Below, piece by piece: positions 8,650 through 19,751 of a stretch of DNA of 39,677 nucleotides. Made by a program: the position numbers and the translations under genes. Positions within the stretch are counted from its first letter, which is position 1, and every line of letters begins with the position of its first letter. The stretch lies in NCBI GenBank assembly GCA_022510685.1, contig JAFLTA010000023.1, forward strand, positions 1 through 39,677, in the 5' to 3' direction. The notes under the pieces are model-generated. The model had not been told where the DNA came from and searched no databases. It saw only the letters and a list, made by a program, of their open reading frames with translations. The DNA comes from Lachnospiraceae bacterium. Lineage in GTDB: Bacteria; Bacillota; Clostridia; Lachnospirales; Lachnospiraceae.

Positions 8650-9411
8650 ATGAAGTTTAGACCCTGCATTGATATTCATAACGGTTCTGTCAAGCAGATC
8701 ATAGGTGGAAGTCTCACCGATGCGAAAAATCAAGCCACCGATAATTTTGTTTCAGAATATGATGCGACATATTATGCGGAGATGTACCGTAGAGACGGAT
8801 TACAGGGAGGGCATATCATTCTGCTCAATCCTGCAGGCAGCGAATATTATGATGCAGATCTGCGACAGGCAGAAAGTGCTCTGGAAGCTTTTCCCTACGG
8901 GATGCAAATTGGCGGAGGGATAAAGCTTGATAACGCGGAATGGTTTTTAAATAAGAAGGCAAGCCACGTCATTGTCACTTCTTTTGTATTCCGCGAGGGA
9001 AAGATTGATTGGGAGCGATTAAAATCTCTTGTAAATTTAGTGGGAAAAGAGCACCTGGTATTGGATTTGAGTTGCCGCTATATGGTAGATGACTATTATA
9101 TCGTCACTGACCGTTGGCAGAGGATGACAAAGGAGCGGCTTCACCGGGAAATTCTGGAAAAATTATCGGAATACTGTGATGAATTTCTGGTCCATGCTGT
9201 GGATGTAGAGGGGAAAACAGCAGGCATTGAAAAAGAAGTGATTCGAAGATTGGGAGAATTTGAGGGGTGTCCGGTAACATATGCCGGCGGAATACATGAT
9301 GCGGAGGATATACGCTTCATAGCTGCAGCAGGGCATGAGCGGGTGGATTTTACCGTGGGAAGTGCATTGGATTTGTTTGGAGGCAAGATTTCATATCGGA
9401 GTTTATTATAA
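8650..9411 (+). CDS. hisA: HisA, eukaryotic HIS6-type isomerase
   Basis: HisA converts ProFAR to PRFAR, the fourth step of histidine synthesis. The 253-residue protein has the beta/alpha-barrel pattern CIDIHNGSVKQIIGGSL at the start, a GGGIKLDNAEW strand in the middle, LVHAVDVEGKTAGI and YAGGIHDAEDIRF near the end, and a terminal VDFTVGSALDLFGG. These, with the long N-terminal insert (NFVSEYDATYYAEMYRRDG), match the HIS6 form known from fungi and plants better than the usual bacterial HisA. It lies 28 bp after the MltG-like gene, outside any his operon, and is closed by a terminator. The start at 8650 has TAGGAG 6 bases upstream; ATG 8644 lies too close to it. Confidence 0.9.
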   Translation: MKFRPCIDIHNGSVKQIIGGSLTDAKNQATDNFVSEYDATYYAEMYRRDGLQGGHIILLNPAGSEYYDADLRQAESALEAFPYGMQIGGGIKLDNAEWFLNKKASHVIVTSFVFREGKIDWERLKSLVNLVGKEHLVLDLSCRYMVDDYYIVTDRWQRMTKERLHREILEKLSEYCDEFLVHAVDVEGKTAGIEKEVIRRLGEFEGCPVTYAGGIHDAEDIRFIAAAGHERVDFTVGSALDLFGGKISYRSLL

Positions 9412-9438
9412 TAGGAAATAATACGATTCCTATCTCAG

Positions 9439-9470
9439 TAAAAGGCGGGTGTGTAACCTGCCTTTTTTTT
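9439..9470 (+). terminator. Intrinsic terminator after hisA
   Basis: A GC-rich stem, AAAGGCGGGT pairing with ACCTGCCTTT (one G-U pair), is followed by a run of Ts. It closes the motility-operon transcript after hisA. Confidence 0.85.
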
Positions 9471-9474
9471 AAGC

Positions 9475-9500
9475 TAATATTCTACAATAGTAGAATATTA
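9475..9500. repeat. Perfect 11-bp inverted repeat
   Basis: TAATATTCTAC and GTAGAATATTA are separated by AATA. The dyad sits between the hisA terminator and the promoter of the next gene, about 120 bp upstream of its -35. It could be an AT-rich hairpin or a protein-binding site. Nothing else is recognisable in the AT-rich 9501-9619 stretch. Confidence 0.55.
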
Positions 9501-9619
9501 AGATTTTGAAATTAATTTTAAGAATATTAAAATCCTCTGTTTTTCGGTGCTTGCAGAGTTTCAAAATGGTTTTTTATTAAAATTGTGTAATAAATTTGTA
9601 ATAAATTTTAAAAAAAGGG

Positions 9620-9647
9620 TTGCAATTTAAAATAATCATGTTATAAT
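9620..9647 (+). promoter_or_regulatory. Sigma-A-type promoter of the SleB-like gene
   Basis: TTGCAA and a perfect TATAAT are separated by 16 bp, about 55 bp before the start codon of the next gene. The start itself has an AGGAGG site. Confidence 0.7.
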
Positions 9648-9701
9648 TGTTACACAAATGTTAAGAAAATATTTTCATTTTGCAACATTTAGGAGGTTAT
9701 T

Positions 9702-10412
9702 ATGTTTTTTAAGAAGTTCGCAATGTTTGTACTGACGATAGGAATGGCTACTGGTGTTATGATGACACAGCCAGTAAAAGTTGCGGCAGAGGAAGCAGTA
9801 AATGCAGTTGTAGAGACAAACGAAGAAAATAATAATGAGAATACAGAGGACGAGCAGGAAGCTACACCGGAAGCACCAAAGAGTACCGCAGTGGCTACGG
9901 CTCAGCCGAAAGTTACCAAGACACCGGCAATGAGTAAGGGTGTTAAAAAAATTGTTACAACTACAAAAGGGTCATCAAAGTCTCAGAAGACAAAAAAAGA
10001 AAAGAAGAAAACTACTAAAAAATATTCCAAGAAGAATATTCGCCTTATGGCAAGTATTATTAACTGTGAGGCAGGTGGAGAGAGCTTTCAGGGACAGATT
10101 GCAGTTGGAATTGTTGTTATGAACCGTGTAAAGTCCAAAGGTTTTCCGAATACGATTAAGGGTGTTATTTATCAGAAGGGTCAGTTTTCTCCGGTACGTA
10201 ACGGAATGCTGCGCAAAAAGTTGAATCAGTATGATGCGGGAAAGATTCACAGCAAGCAGTGGAAATCTTGTATCAAAGCAGCTAAGAAAGCGTTAAGCGG
10301 ACAGCAGACTGTAAAGATTAAGGGTAAAACACGCAGCATGAAGGGAATTCGTTTCTTTAGTGTTGGACTTCCTAATGCGAAGTTCCGCCTGGGAGGACAT
10401 CGCTTTAAATAA
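9702..10412 (+). CDS. Exported cell-wall hydrolase, SleB family
   Basis: SleB-type enzymes cut peptidoglycan, acting as lytic transglycosylases in spore germination or vegetative wall turnover. The 236-residue protein has a signal peptide (about residues 1-29, ending near VKVAAEE) and a Glu/Thr/Lys-rich linker (about 30-105). The Hydrolase_2 domain follows (about 110-236), with the catalytic Glu in INCEAGGES and the family strings GIVVMNRVKS and QFSPVRNG. The low-complexity linker and the vegetative-type promoter suggest a general wall enzyme rather than a spore-only SleB. No YpeB partner is nearby. It is a single-gene unit bounded by its own promoter and terminator. Confidence 0.9.
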   Translation: MFFKKFAMFVLTIGMATGVMMTQPVKVAAEEAVNAVVETNEENNNENTEDEQEATPEAPKSTAVATAQPKVTKTPAMSKGVKKIVTTTKGSSKSQKTKKEKKKTTKKYSKKNIRLMASIINCEAGGESFQGQIAVGIVVMNRVKSKGFPNTIKGVIYQKGQFSPVRNGMLRKKLNQYDAGKIHSKQWKSCIKAAKKALSGQQTVKIKGKTRSMKGIRFFSVGLPNAKFRLGGHRFK

Positions 10413-10430
10413 TGATAAGTATCATATTGG

Positions 10431-10465
10431 AAATGCTTCGATTCCATGGAATGGGAGCATTTTTT
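10431..10465 (+). terminator. Intrinsic terminator after SleB-like gene
   Basis: A stem built from AATGCT and AGCATT, with inner ATTCC/GGAAT pairing, is followed by six Ts. It lies 19 bp after the stop codon. Confidence 0.75.
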
Positions 10466-10562
10466 GCTGTATTGGAAACTCTTTCATGATTTTTTGCTTT
10501 TCTATTTTGAAATTATGTGATATGATAATGGATGGTATACTGATAATTAAGGAGGAATCGCA

Positions 10563-12257
10563 GTGAGTAGCTCTGAAGATATCAGGGACAATGCAGAGGG
10601 GGAGTCTGTTGTTTCCCGAAATTTTATCGAAAATATTATTGATAAGGATTTGGAAGATGGAAGCTGTGAAAAGATAGTTACCCGCTTTCCGCCGGAGCCT
10701 AACGGTTATTTACATATCGGACACGCTAAATCTATTATCTTAAATTCCGGATTGGCAAAGCAGTATGGCGGAGATTTCCATCTTCGTTTTGACGACACCA
10801 ATCCCATGAAGGAAAAAACGGAATTTGTCGACTCCATTATGGAGGATGTCCGTTGGATATGTGGTGATTTGGATAAGGAAATGGTATTTTATGCGTCCAA
10901 TTACTTTGATACCATGTATGAGTGTGCCGTAAAATTGATTAAAAAAGGCAAAGCTTTTGTATGTGACTTAAATGCAGAGCAGATGAGGGAGTATCGTGGT
11001 ACTCTGAAGGAACCGGGTAAGAACAGTCCTTATAGAGAGCGCTCTATAGAAGAAAATCTGGATCTTTTCGAGAGGATGCGCGCTGGAGAGTTTGAGGATG
11101 GTTCCCGGGTTCTCCGTGCTAAGATAGATATGTCGTCGCCCAATATCAATATGCGTGATCCAGTGATTTATCGTGTGGCACGCATGGAACATCACAATGC
11201 AGGGGAAAAATGGTGTATCTATCCTATGTATGATTTTGCACATCCTATTGAGGATGCTGTGGAGGGAGTCAGTCATTCTCTTTGTACATTGGAATTCGAG
11301 GATCATCGCCCGCTATACGACTGGGTGGTCAGGGAGTTGGAGTTTGAACATCCGCCGAAGCAGATAGAATTTGCAAAGTTGTATTTGACCAACGTAGTCA
11401 CGGGAAAAAGATATATCAAGAAATTAGTTGAGGACGGTATTGTGGATGGTTGGGATGACCCGCGGCTGGTATCTATTGCCGCATTGCGCCGCCGTGGATT
11501 TACTCCGGAGTCAATCCGTAATTTTATTGAGCTATCCGGTATATCCAAAGCACAGAGTTCCTCTGACTACGCCATGCTGGAATATTGTATACGCGAGGAT
11601 CTGAAAATGAAACGTCCCCGCATGATGGCTGCGATTGATCCGGTAAAGTTGGTTATCACCAATTATCCGGAGAGTGAGATAGAGTATCTGGATGTGGCAA
11701 ATAATCCGGAAAATGAATCTATGGGTACCAGAAAAGTTCCATTTGGAAGGGAGCTTTATATTGACAGGGAGGATTTTATGATAGAGCCTCCTAAGAAATA
11801 TTTCCGGCTTTATCCGGGAAATGAAGTTCGATTGATGAATGCTTATTTTGTTACGTGTACAGATTATCTTACGGATGAAGATGGCAATGTCACGGAGGTA
11901 CACTGTACTTATGACCCGGAGACCAAGAGCGGTTCCGGCTTTACGGGTCGGAAAGTGAAGGGTACGATTCAATGGGTATGTGCTGACACTGCAAAGCAAG
12001 TGGAGGTACGCCTTTATGAAAATATAGTTGATGAGCAAAAAGGTGTATACAATGAAGATGGAACGATTAACCTCAATCCGGATTCTTTGAAAGTGAAGAC
12101 GTCCTATGTTGAGCCGGCACTTGCTGAGGCAAAGCCCATGGACAGTTTTCAGTTTGTGCGTCAGGGATATTTCTGTGTAGATTCCAAGGATTCTACAGAG
12201 GAGCATCTGGTTTTTAACCGTATTGTATCACTAAAGAGTTCATATCGTCCAAAATAA
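10563..12257 (+). CDS. glnS: Glutaminyl-tRNA synthetase
   Basis: This class I synthetase charges tRNA-Gln with glutamine. The 564-residue protein has the GlnRS signature [15 protein letters not shown] with the HIGH motif at residues 51-54. It also has DDTNPMKE, and [20 protein letters not shown], a GlnRS/GluRS marker. The anticodon-binding beta-barrel region covers about residues 340-564. The usual KMSKS-like loop is diverged: where many GlnRS have VMSKR, this one has VTGKRY at about residues 279-284, followed by a normal DGWDDPRL segment. GTG start after AAGGAGGA. It is followed 12 bp later by a DUF2225 gene, probably co-transcribed. An extended -10 (TGATATGAT near 10519) may be its promoter. 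Confidence 0.95.
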   Translation: MSSSEDIRDNAEGESVVSRNFIENIIDKDLEDGSCEKIVTRFPPEPNGYLHIGHAKSIILNSGLAKQYGGDFHLRFDDTNPMKEKTEFVDSIMEDVRWICGDLDKEMVFYASNYFDTMYECAVKLIKKGKAFVCDLNAEQMREYRGTLKEPGKNSPYRERSIEENLDLFERMRAGEFEDGSRVLRAKIDMSSPNINMRDPVIYRVARMEHHNAGEKWCIYPMYDFAHPIEDAVEGVSHSLCTLEFEDHRPLYDWVVRELEFEHPPKQIEFAKLYLTNVVTGKRYIKKLVEDGIVDGWDDPRLVSIAALRRRGFTPESIRNFIELSGISKAQSSSDYAMLEYCIREDLKMKRPRMMAAIDPVKLVITNYPESEIEYLDVANNPENESMGTRKVPFGRELYIDREDFMIEPPKKYFRLYPGNEVRLMNAYFVTCTDYLTDEDGNVTEVHCTYDPETKSGSGFTGRKVKGTIQWVCADTAKQVEVRLYENIVDEQKGVYNEDGTINLNPDSLKVKTSYVEPALAEAKPMDSFQFVRQGYFCVDSKDSTEEHLVFNRIVSLKSSYRPK

Positions 12258-12269
12258 GGAGGGATAAAC

Positions 12270-13145
12270 ATGGGATTGTTTTCAGGTCTTGAAAAGATGG
12301 GTCTGGGTAATCTGGAAGAAATGGAAGTGTTTGACGAGGAAAAGAAAAAGGAAGTAGAGGAGGAAGACGTTATGAGTGCTGAAGTAAAGAAGCCTACAGC
12401 ATCAGAGGAGGATTTTTTGTTTACAAAAGCTCATCCCTGTCCTGTATGTGAACAGGAATTTCAAACAAAAATGGTACGTACCAGTAAATTGAAATTGATA
12501 TCATCGGATACGGATTTACGCCCGAGATATACAATAGATTCGTTAAAATACGATGCATGGCTCTGTCCGAATTGCGGATATGCATCTCTTAGCCGCTTTT
12601 TCAAGTTTATGTTGCCGGCACAGGCAAAAGATATCAAGGAAAAGATTTCGGCAACTTTCAAGGGGATAGACACAGACGGTGCCACATATTCCTATGATGA
12701 TGCGATTATGCGCCATCAGATGTCACTGGCAAATGCCGTAGTAAAGAAAGCAAAGACCAGCGAAAAGGCATATACTTGTCTGAAGATGGCATGGTTATTC
12801 CGTGGTAAACAGGAGGAATTGCTGGCTGAGGATGAGAAGAAAAATGCAGAGGAAGTACGCGCGCTGAAGAAACAGGAGATGGAGTTGCTTAAAAAAGCCT
12901 GTGAGGGATTTAAGGCAGCTTTTTCTGCGGAAGAATTTCCGATGTGTGGAATGGATGAGATTACCGTGATGTATCTCATTGCTGAATTGTGCCGCAGAAC
13001 AGGGCTGTTAGAGGAGTCCGGACGGTGGATTTCCAGAGTGCTTACCACTCGTGGAGTAAGTGAGCGTATCAAAAACAGGACACGTGATATTAAGGAATTG
13101 TTGGAAGAAGACAAAAAACGCATTGAAAACGCAAAGAAACAGTAA
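12270..13145 (+). CDS. DUF2225 zinc-ribbon-like protein
   Basis: The 291-residue protein matches the DUF2225 family. After an acidic N-terminus (about residues 14-36) it has two Cys pairs, HPCPVCEQEF and WLCPNCGYAS, that should hold a metal ion. The rest is helical, with Lys/Glu-rich segments at about 165-220 and 265-291 and TPR-like spacing. The function of the family is not known. It starts 12 bp after glnS with a strong AAGGAGGG site and ends in front of a large hairpin. Confidence 0.87.
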   Translation: MGLFSGLEKMGLGNLEEMEVFDEEKKKEVEEEDVMSAEVKKPTASEEDFLFTKAHPCPVCEQEFQTKMVRTSKLKLISSDTDLRPRYTIDSLKYDAWLCPNCGYASLSRFFKFMLPAQAKDIKEKISATFKGIDTDGATYSYDDAIMRHQMSLANAVVKKAKTSEKAYTCLKMAWLFRGKQEELLAEDEKKNAEEVRALKKQEMELLKKACEGFKAAFSAEEFPMCGMDEITVMYLIAELCRRTGLLEESGRWISRVLTTRGVSERIKNRTRDIKELLEEDKKRIENAKKQ

Positions 13146-13159
13146 CAAACAAAAGATGA

Positions 13160-13195
13160 CATCCCCGCCTGCCTGAAAAGGGCAGTGCGGGGATG
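13160..13195 (+). terminator. GC-rich hairpin after DUF2225 gene
   Basis: CATCCCCGC plus CTGCC pair with GGCAG plus GCGGGGATG, giving a 14-bp stem with one bulged T. The stem lies 14 bp after the stop. The T run is weak (TGTTACTTTACTT), so termination may be helped by the next dyad. Confidence 0.72.
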
Positions 13196-13201
13196 TGTTA
13201 C

Positions 13202-13260
13202 TTTACTTAATAGGAAACTTCTAACATATGCATGGCACACAATGTTTCCTATTAAGTAAA
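13202..13260. repeat. Perfect 17-bp inverted repeat between convergent genes
   Basis: The arms at 13202-13218 and 13244-13260 are exact reverse complements (TTTACTTAATAGGAAAC and its complement). The 25-base loop contains CATATG and TGCATG. It stands between the converging DUF2225 and DUF6062 genes. It may be part of a two-way terminator, but neither side has a proper T run next to the stem. Confidence 0.7.
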
Positions 13261-13285
13261 AAAACTTATAGATTATAGTTTTTTT
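13258..13285 (-). terminator. A/T-flanked hairpin ending the DUF6062 gene
   Basis: AAAAAAACT and AGTTTTTTT-like arms flank a short TATA-containing core, 18 bp after the stop of the minus-strand gene. The dyad would act as a weak terminator in either direction. Confidence 0.5.
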
Positions 13286-13302
13286 GATGATAGCATATCA
13301 TA

Positions 13303-14022
13303 CTATTCTGCGATAATGGTGTGATTTGTTTTTATTATGGTGCGTGGAAGTGCATCCTTTGAATTTTTCCAAGGAGCATTTTCGTTGCGGTAGTCAAATT
13401 TGTCAGTAAACCATTCCAAATCATCGGTAACACGCTTCATGTTATCCAAATACAGGCGGTTTAAGTCGCTGATAAAGGAGTCCAGTTTGGAGCCGGACCA
13501 TTTCCGGCAGGCAGCCTCCCTGAGTGCTGCAAAGTGGCTGGTACACACGCCTTTGCATGAATTGAATACATGGCGGAAATCTGCATCCTTCTCATAACAA
13601 TACAAAACGGTTTCCATGTAGCGTTCAAAAATCCGATTCATCCGGTTACAGACGTAACAGGAATGTTCCAGTTGTTCCAGATATGCAGAAAGTTCGTCGG
13701 ATTCTTTTTTGGCAAAGAGCCCTTTTTTAGATACCGTGGCACTTTTGGTTAATGCTTCGATTCGTTCGTTCGTGCGCTTCATATGGGTATGTAGCATGAG
13801 AGCCAGTCCGAGACGGTTTTGATAGCCATACATCTGTTTAACATGATGGCTGCAAAATCCGATTTCATTCGTCTCCATGCGCACGTCATCCTCCATGTAA
13901 CTTGGACCCATGACAAACTCGATGGATTGTTTTTCTAAATCATCATACAGCTTGCAGATAGGGCATTCGCAATCCGTACGAAAAGCATCATTAATGGGAA
14001 TTGTAAAAAGTTGTTCTTTCAT
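13303..14022 (-). CDS. DUF6062-family Cys-rich protein
   Basis: This 239-residue soluble protein has regularly spaced Cys/His groups: CECPICKLY, GFCSHHVKQMYG, HSCYVCNRM and GVCTSHF. That spacing suggests two metal-binding sites. It resembles the DUF6062 family of Clostridia, whose function is unknown to me. The ATG at 14022 has GGAG at a good distance upstream, while the longer frame to 14034 begins before that site. It is transcribed alone and converges with the glnS/DUF2225 unit. Confidence 0.82.
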   Translation of the reverse strand: MKEQLFTIPINDAFRTDCECPICKLYDDLEKQSIEFVMGPSYMEDDVRMETNEIGFCSHHVKQMYGYQNRLGLALMLHTHMKRTNERIEALTKSATVSKKGLFAKKESDELSAYLEQLEHSCYVCNRMNRIFERYMETVLYCYEKDADFRHVFNSCKGVCTSHFAALREAACRKWSGSKLDSFISDLNRLYLDNMKRVTDDLEWFTDKFDYRNENAPWKNSKDALPRTIIKTNHTIIAE

Positions 14023-14090
14023 AGGCATCTCCATTTCTGTATTATATAATTTACCGGTTCGGGTGCGGGAAGGTGTTGGTTGCTCATCCT

Positions 14091-14291
14091 CTCGTCATTT
14101 TGTATAATTTCTACGAATTGTGATTTCAAGCAAAGTTTTCACTTTGGGACACGCTTTCGCTTGATGAACAGCGTAATGGTGCATAAAGTCTGAAAAAACC
14201 AGACTTAAGCACCAACGCCCTTCAGCAGTCCCAAATGCGAAATACTTTGCTTGGAATCACAATAACCTCATTTGTTGTGCAAAATGACGAG
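14091..14291. repeat. MITE-like hairpin element with terminal inverted repeats
   Basis: The ends are exact 12-bp inverted repeats, CTCGTCATTTTG and CAAAATGACGAG. Similarity continues inward on both sides for about 60 bases: both arms hold AATTGTGATT or ATTGTGATT, then CAAGCAAAGT, then TTGGGAC in the same order. The centre has its own hairpin, GGTGC and AAGTCTG pairing with CAGACTT and GCACC. The whole 201 bp could fold into one long rod. No protein is encoded. One arm occurs again at 24071-24124, so this is a dispersed repeat. A structured RNA is an alternative reading. Confidence 0.72.
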
Positions 14292-14511
14292 GCATATTCA
14301 AAATAGTGCCGCTCCGAACCTAATCAGTGATGTATCATTACATGATACCATAGTTACTGCGCATAATAAACGCACTTTGTGCGTTTATTATATAATACAG
14401 GATTTATAAGAGGAATAAAAGGAAAAAACTAAAAAGTGAGAAAATCAACGAATAGAGGAGTAAAATTAAGAATATAATAGATAATGTGGAAAAATATGGA
14501 AACAGTCTGTA
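14292..14511. other. Non-coding AT-rich stretch with a perfect dyad
   Basis: I see no gene here. The only clear structure is a perfect 13-bp inverted repeat at 14363-14375 and 14379-14391 (ATAATAAACGCAC with a TTT loop). It is directly followed by TATAAT at 14391-14396, which has no good -35 at the right distance. The rest is simple AT-rich leader upstream of the groES promoter. Confidence 0.5.
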
Positions 14512-14540
14512 TTGCATATGAAGTGGAAATGAAATATATT
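14512..14540 (+). promoter_or_regulatory. Sigma-A promoter of groESL
   Basis: TTGCAT and TATATT are separated by exactly 17 bp. The predicted start of transcription is about 14547, just before the CIRCE operator. Confidence 0.82.
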
Positions 14541-14550
14541 ATGCTTATGG

Positions 14551-14577
14551 TTAGCACTCAAATTTAGTGAGTGCTAG
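14551..14577 (+). promoter_or_regulatory. CIRCE operator (HrcA binding site)
   Basis: TTAGCACTC, nine bases, then GAGTGCTAG: eight of nine positions match the perfect CIRCE dyad on the right arm, and all nine match on the left. It lies in the 5' leader of groES, 30 bp before the start codon. This implies heat-shock control by an HrcA repressor encoded elsewhere. Confidence 0.95.
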
Positions 14578-14591
14578 TAACAGGAGAATAA

Positions 14592-14894
<303 letters not shown>

Positions 14895-14929
14895 GAATGT
14901 CAAATGATAGAATGACATCGCAGAGATAG

Positions 14930-16668
<1,739 letters not shown>

Positions 16669-16681
16669 TTACGGTGATTAC

Positions 16682-16710
16682 TTGTGGATTAGAAATGGAT
16701 TTGTTAAAAT
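16682..16710 (+). promoter_or_regulatory. Possible promoter of the DUF6106 gene
   Basis: TTGTGG and TAAAAT are 17 bp apart, about 45 bp before the ATG. The -35 is imperfect, so this is tentative. Confidence 0.4.
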
Positions 16711-16753
16711 ATATTTTACGAGAAAAGATATAAAATGAGAGCGAGGTCAGTAA

Positions 16754-18785
<2,032 letters not shown>

Positions 18786-18853
18786 GATAACGGCGTCGAT
18801 TTGAGGCTTAAGTCCAAATATGTGCCATTATTCTAAGCAGAGATGATGTACTC

Positions 18854-19552
18854 ATGAAAAAATGGACTGATAAACAAAAGAAAAAAGTGAAACGATTAAT
18901 TGCCCTGGTTAGCGCAGTAACGCTTATTATAATTTTGCTGTTAGCCGGGGTACTTAGTGTGTTTCATTCCATACAGGACAAAAAGCAAAAAGAAAAACAG
19001 GCGGAGCAATCTTTATTGGTGAACGTGACGCAGCCGGATATTGAGGTGGCATTACTGACACCTAATGTAAATTCCCGTCCCCGACTTGCACTGGAGGAGG
19101 TAAAGGGGATTGTGATTCACTACACAGCAAATCCGGGTTCGGACGCCATGGCAAATCGAAATTATTTTGAGGGGAGAAAAAATTTGCCGGATGAGAAAAA
19201 AAATAAGGTGAGCAGTCATTTTATAATCGGTCTGGATGGAAAAATCGTGCAATGTATTCCGCTGGATGAGATGGCATATGCTTCTAACGATCGTAATAAG
19301 GATACGATATCTATCGAGTGTTGTCATCCGGATAAATCAGGTAAGTTTTCAACGCAGACATATACAGCTCTGGTGCAGTTGTCAGCATGGCTTTGCGGAC
19401 ATTATGGATTGGATGAGAGTGCGGTTATACGCCATTATGATGTGACGGGAAAGAAATGTCCTAAGTATTATGTAAAGCATGAAGATGCGTGGAAGGACTT
19501 GAAGAAGGAAATCTTTAAGGAGATAGAGCGGTATCGCACCTTAAAAAAATAA
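18854..19552 (+). CDS. Membrane-anchored N-acetylmuramoyl-L-alanine amidase (Amidase_2)
   Basis: This enzyme should cut the amide bond between MurNAc and L-Ala in peptidoglycan. The 232-residue protein has a basic N-terminus and one membrane helix (about residues 14-37), then a catalytic Amidase_2/PGRP domain (about 75-220). The zinc ligands can be placed as His in GIVIHYTAN, His in VIRHYDVTG and Cys in GKKCPKYY. The middle of the domain, SSHFIIGLDGKIVQCIP and ISIECCHPD, also fits the family. No wall-binding repeats are attached, so it acts close to the outer membrane face of the cell membrane. It is closed by its own terminator. Confidence 0.92.
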   Translation: MKKWTDKQKKKVKRLIALVSAVTLIIILLLAGVLSVFHSIQDKKQKEKQAEQSLLVNVTQPDIEVALLTPNVNSRPRLALEEVKGIVIHYTANPGSDAMANRNYFEGRKNLPDEKKNKVSSHFIIGLDGKIVQCIPLDEMAYASNDRNKDTISIECCHPDKSGKFSTQTYTALVQLSAWLCGHYGLDESAVIRHYDVTGKKCPKYYVKHEDAWKDLKKEIFKEIERYRTLKK

Positions 19553-19560
19553 TATTTGTA

Positions 19561-19600
19561 AAAAACAGAGAATTGTATTGATAAGATTCTCTGTTTTTTT
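19561..19600 (+). terminator. Intrinsic terminator after the amidase
   Basis: AAAAACAGAGAAT pairs with ATTCTCTGTTTTT across a 12-base loop and runs into Ts. Confidence 0.88.
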
Positions 19601-19751
19601 GTTACATTTGTCAATAGACATTTTGTATGTGTGATAATATAATAAATTCTACTATGGGATATAATGATACAATAGTAAAAAGGCTTGCCGGAAACCACGT
19701 TTTGTTCTCTGTTTATATGGAGAAATGGTGGGAGCAGAAATGAGGTAAAAG

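Noticed and set aside
11532-12206. 224-codon open frame antisense to glnS
   Set aside because: No start signal or domain; glnS on the other strand is unambiguous.
14363-14391. Perfect dyad as the terminator of the DUF6062 gene or of an RNA
   Set aside because: It lies upstream of that gene's start and has no T run on either strand, so I listed it only as a dyad.
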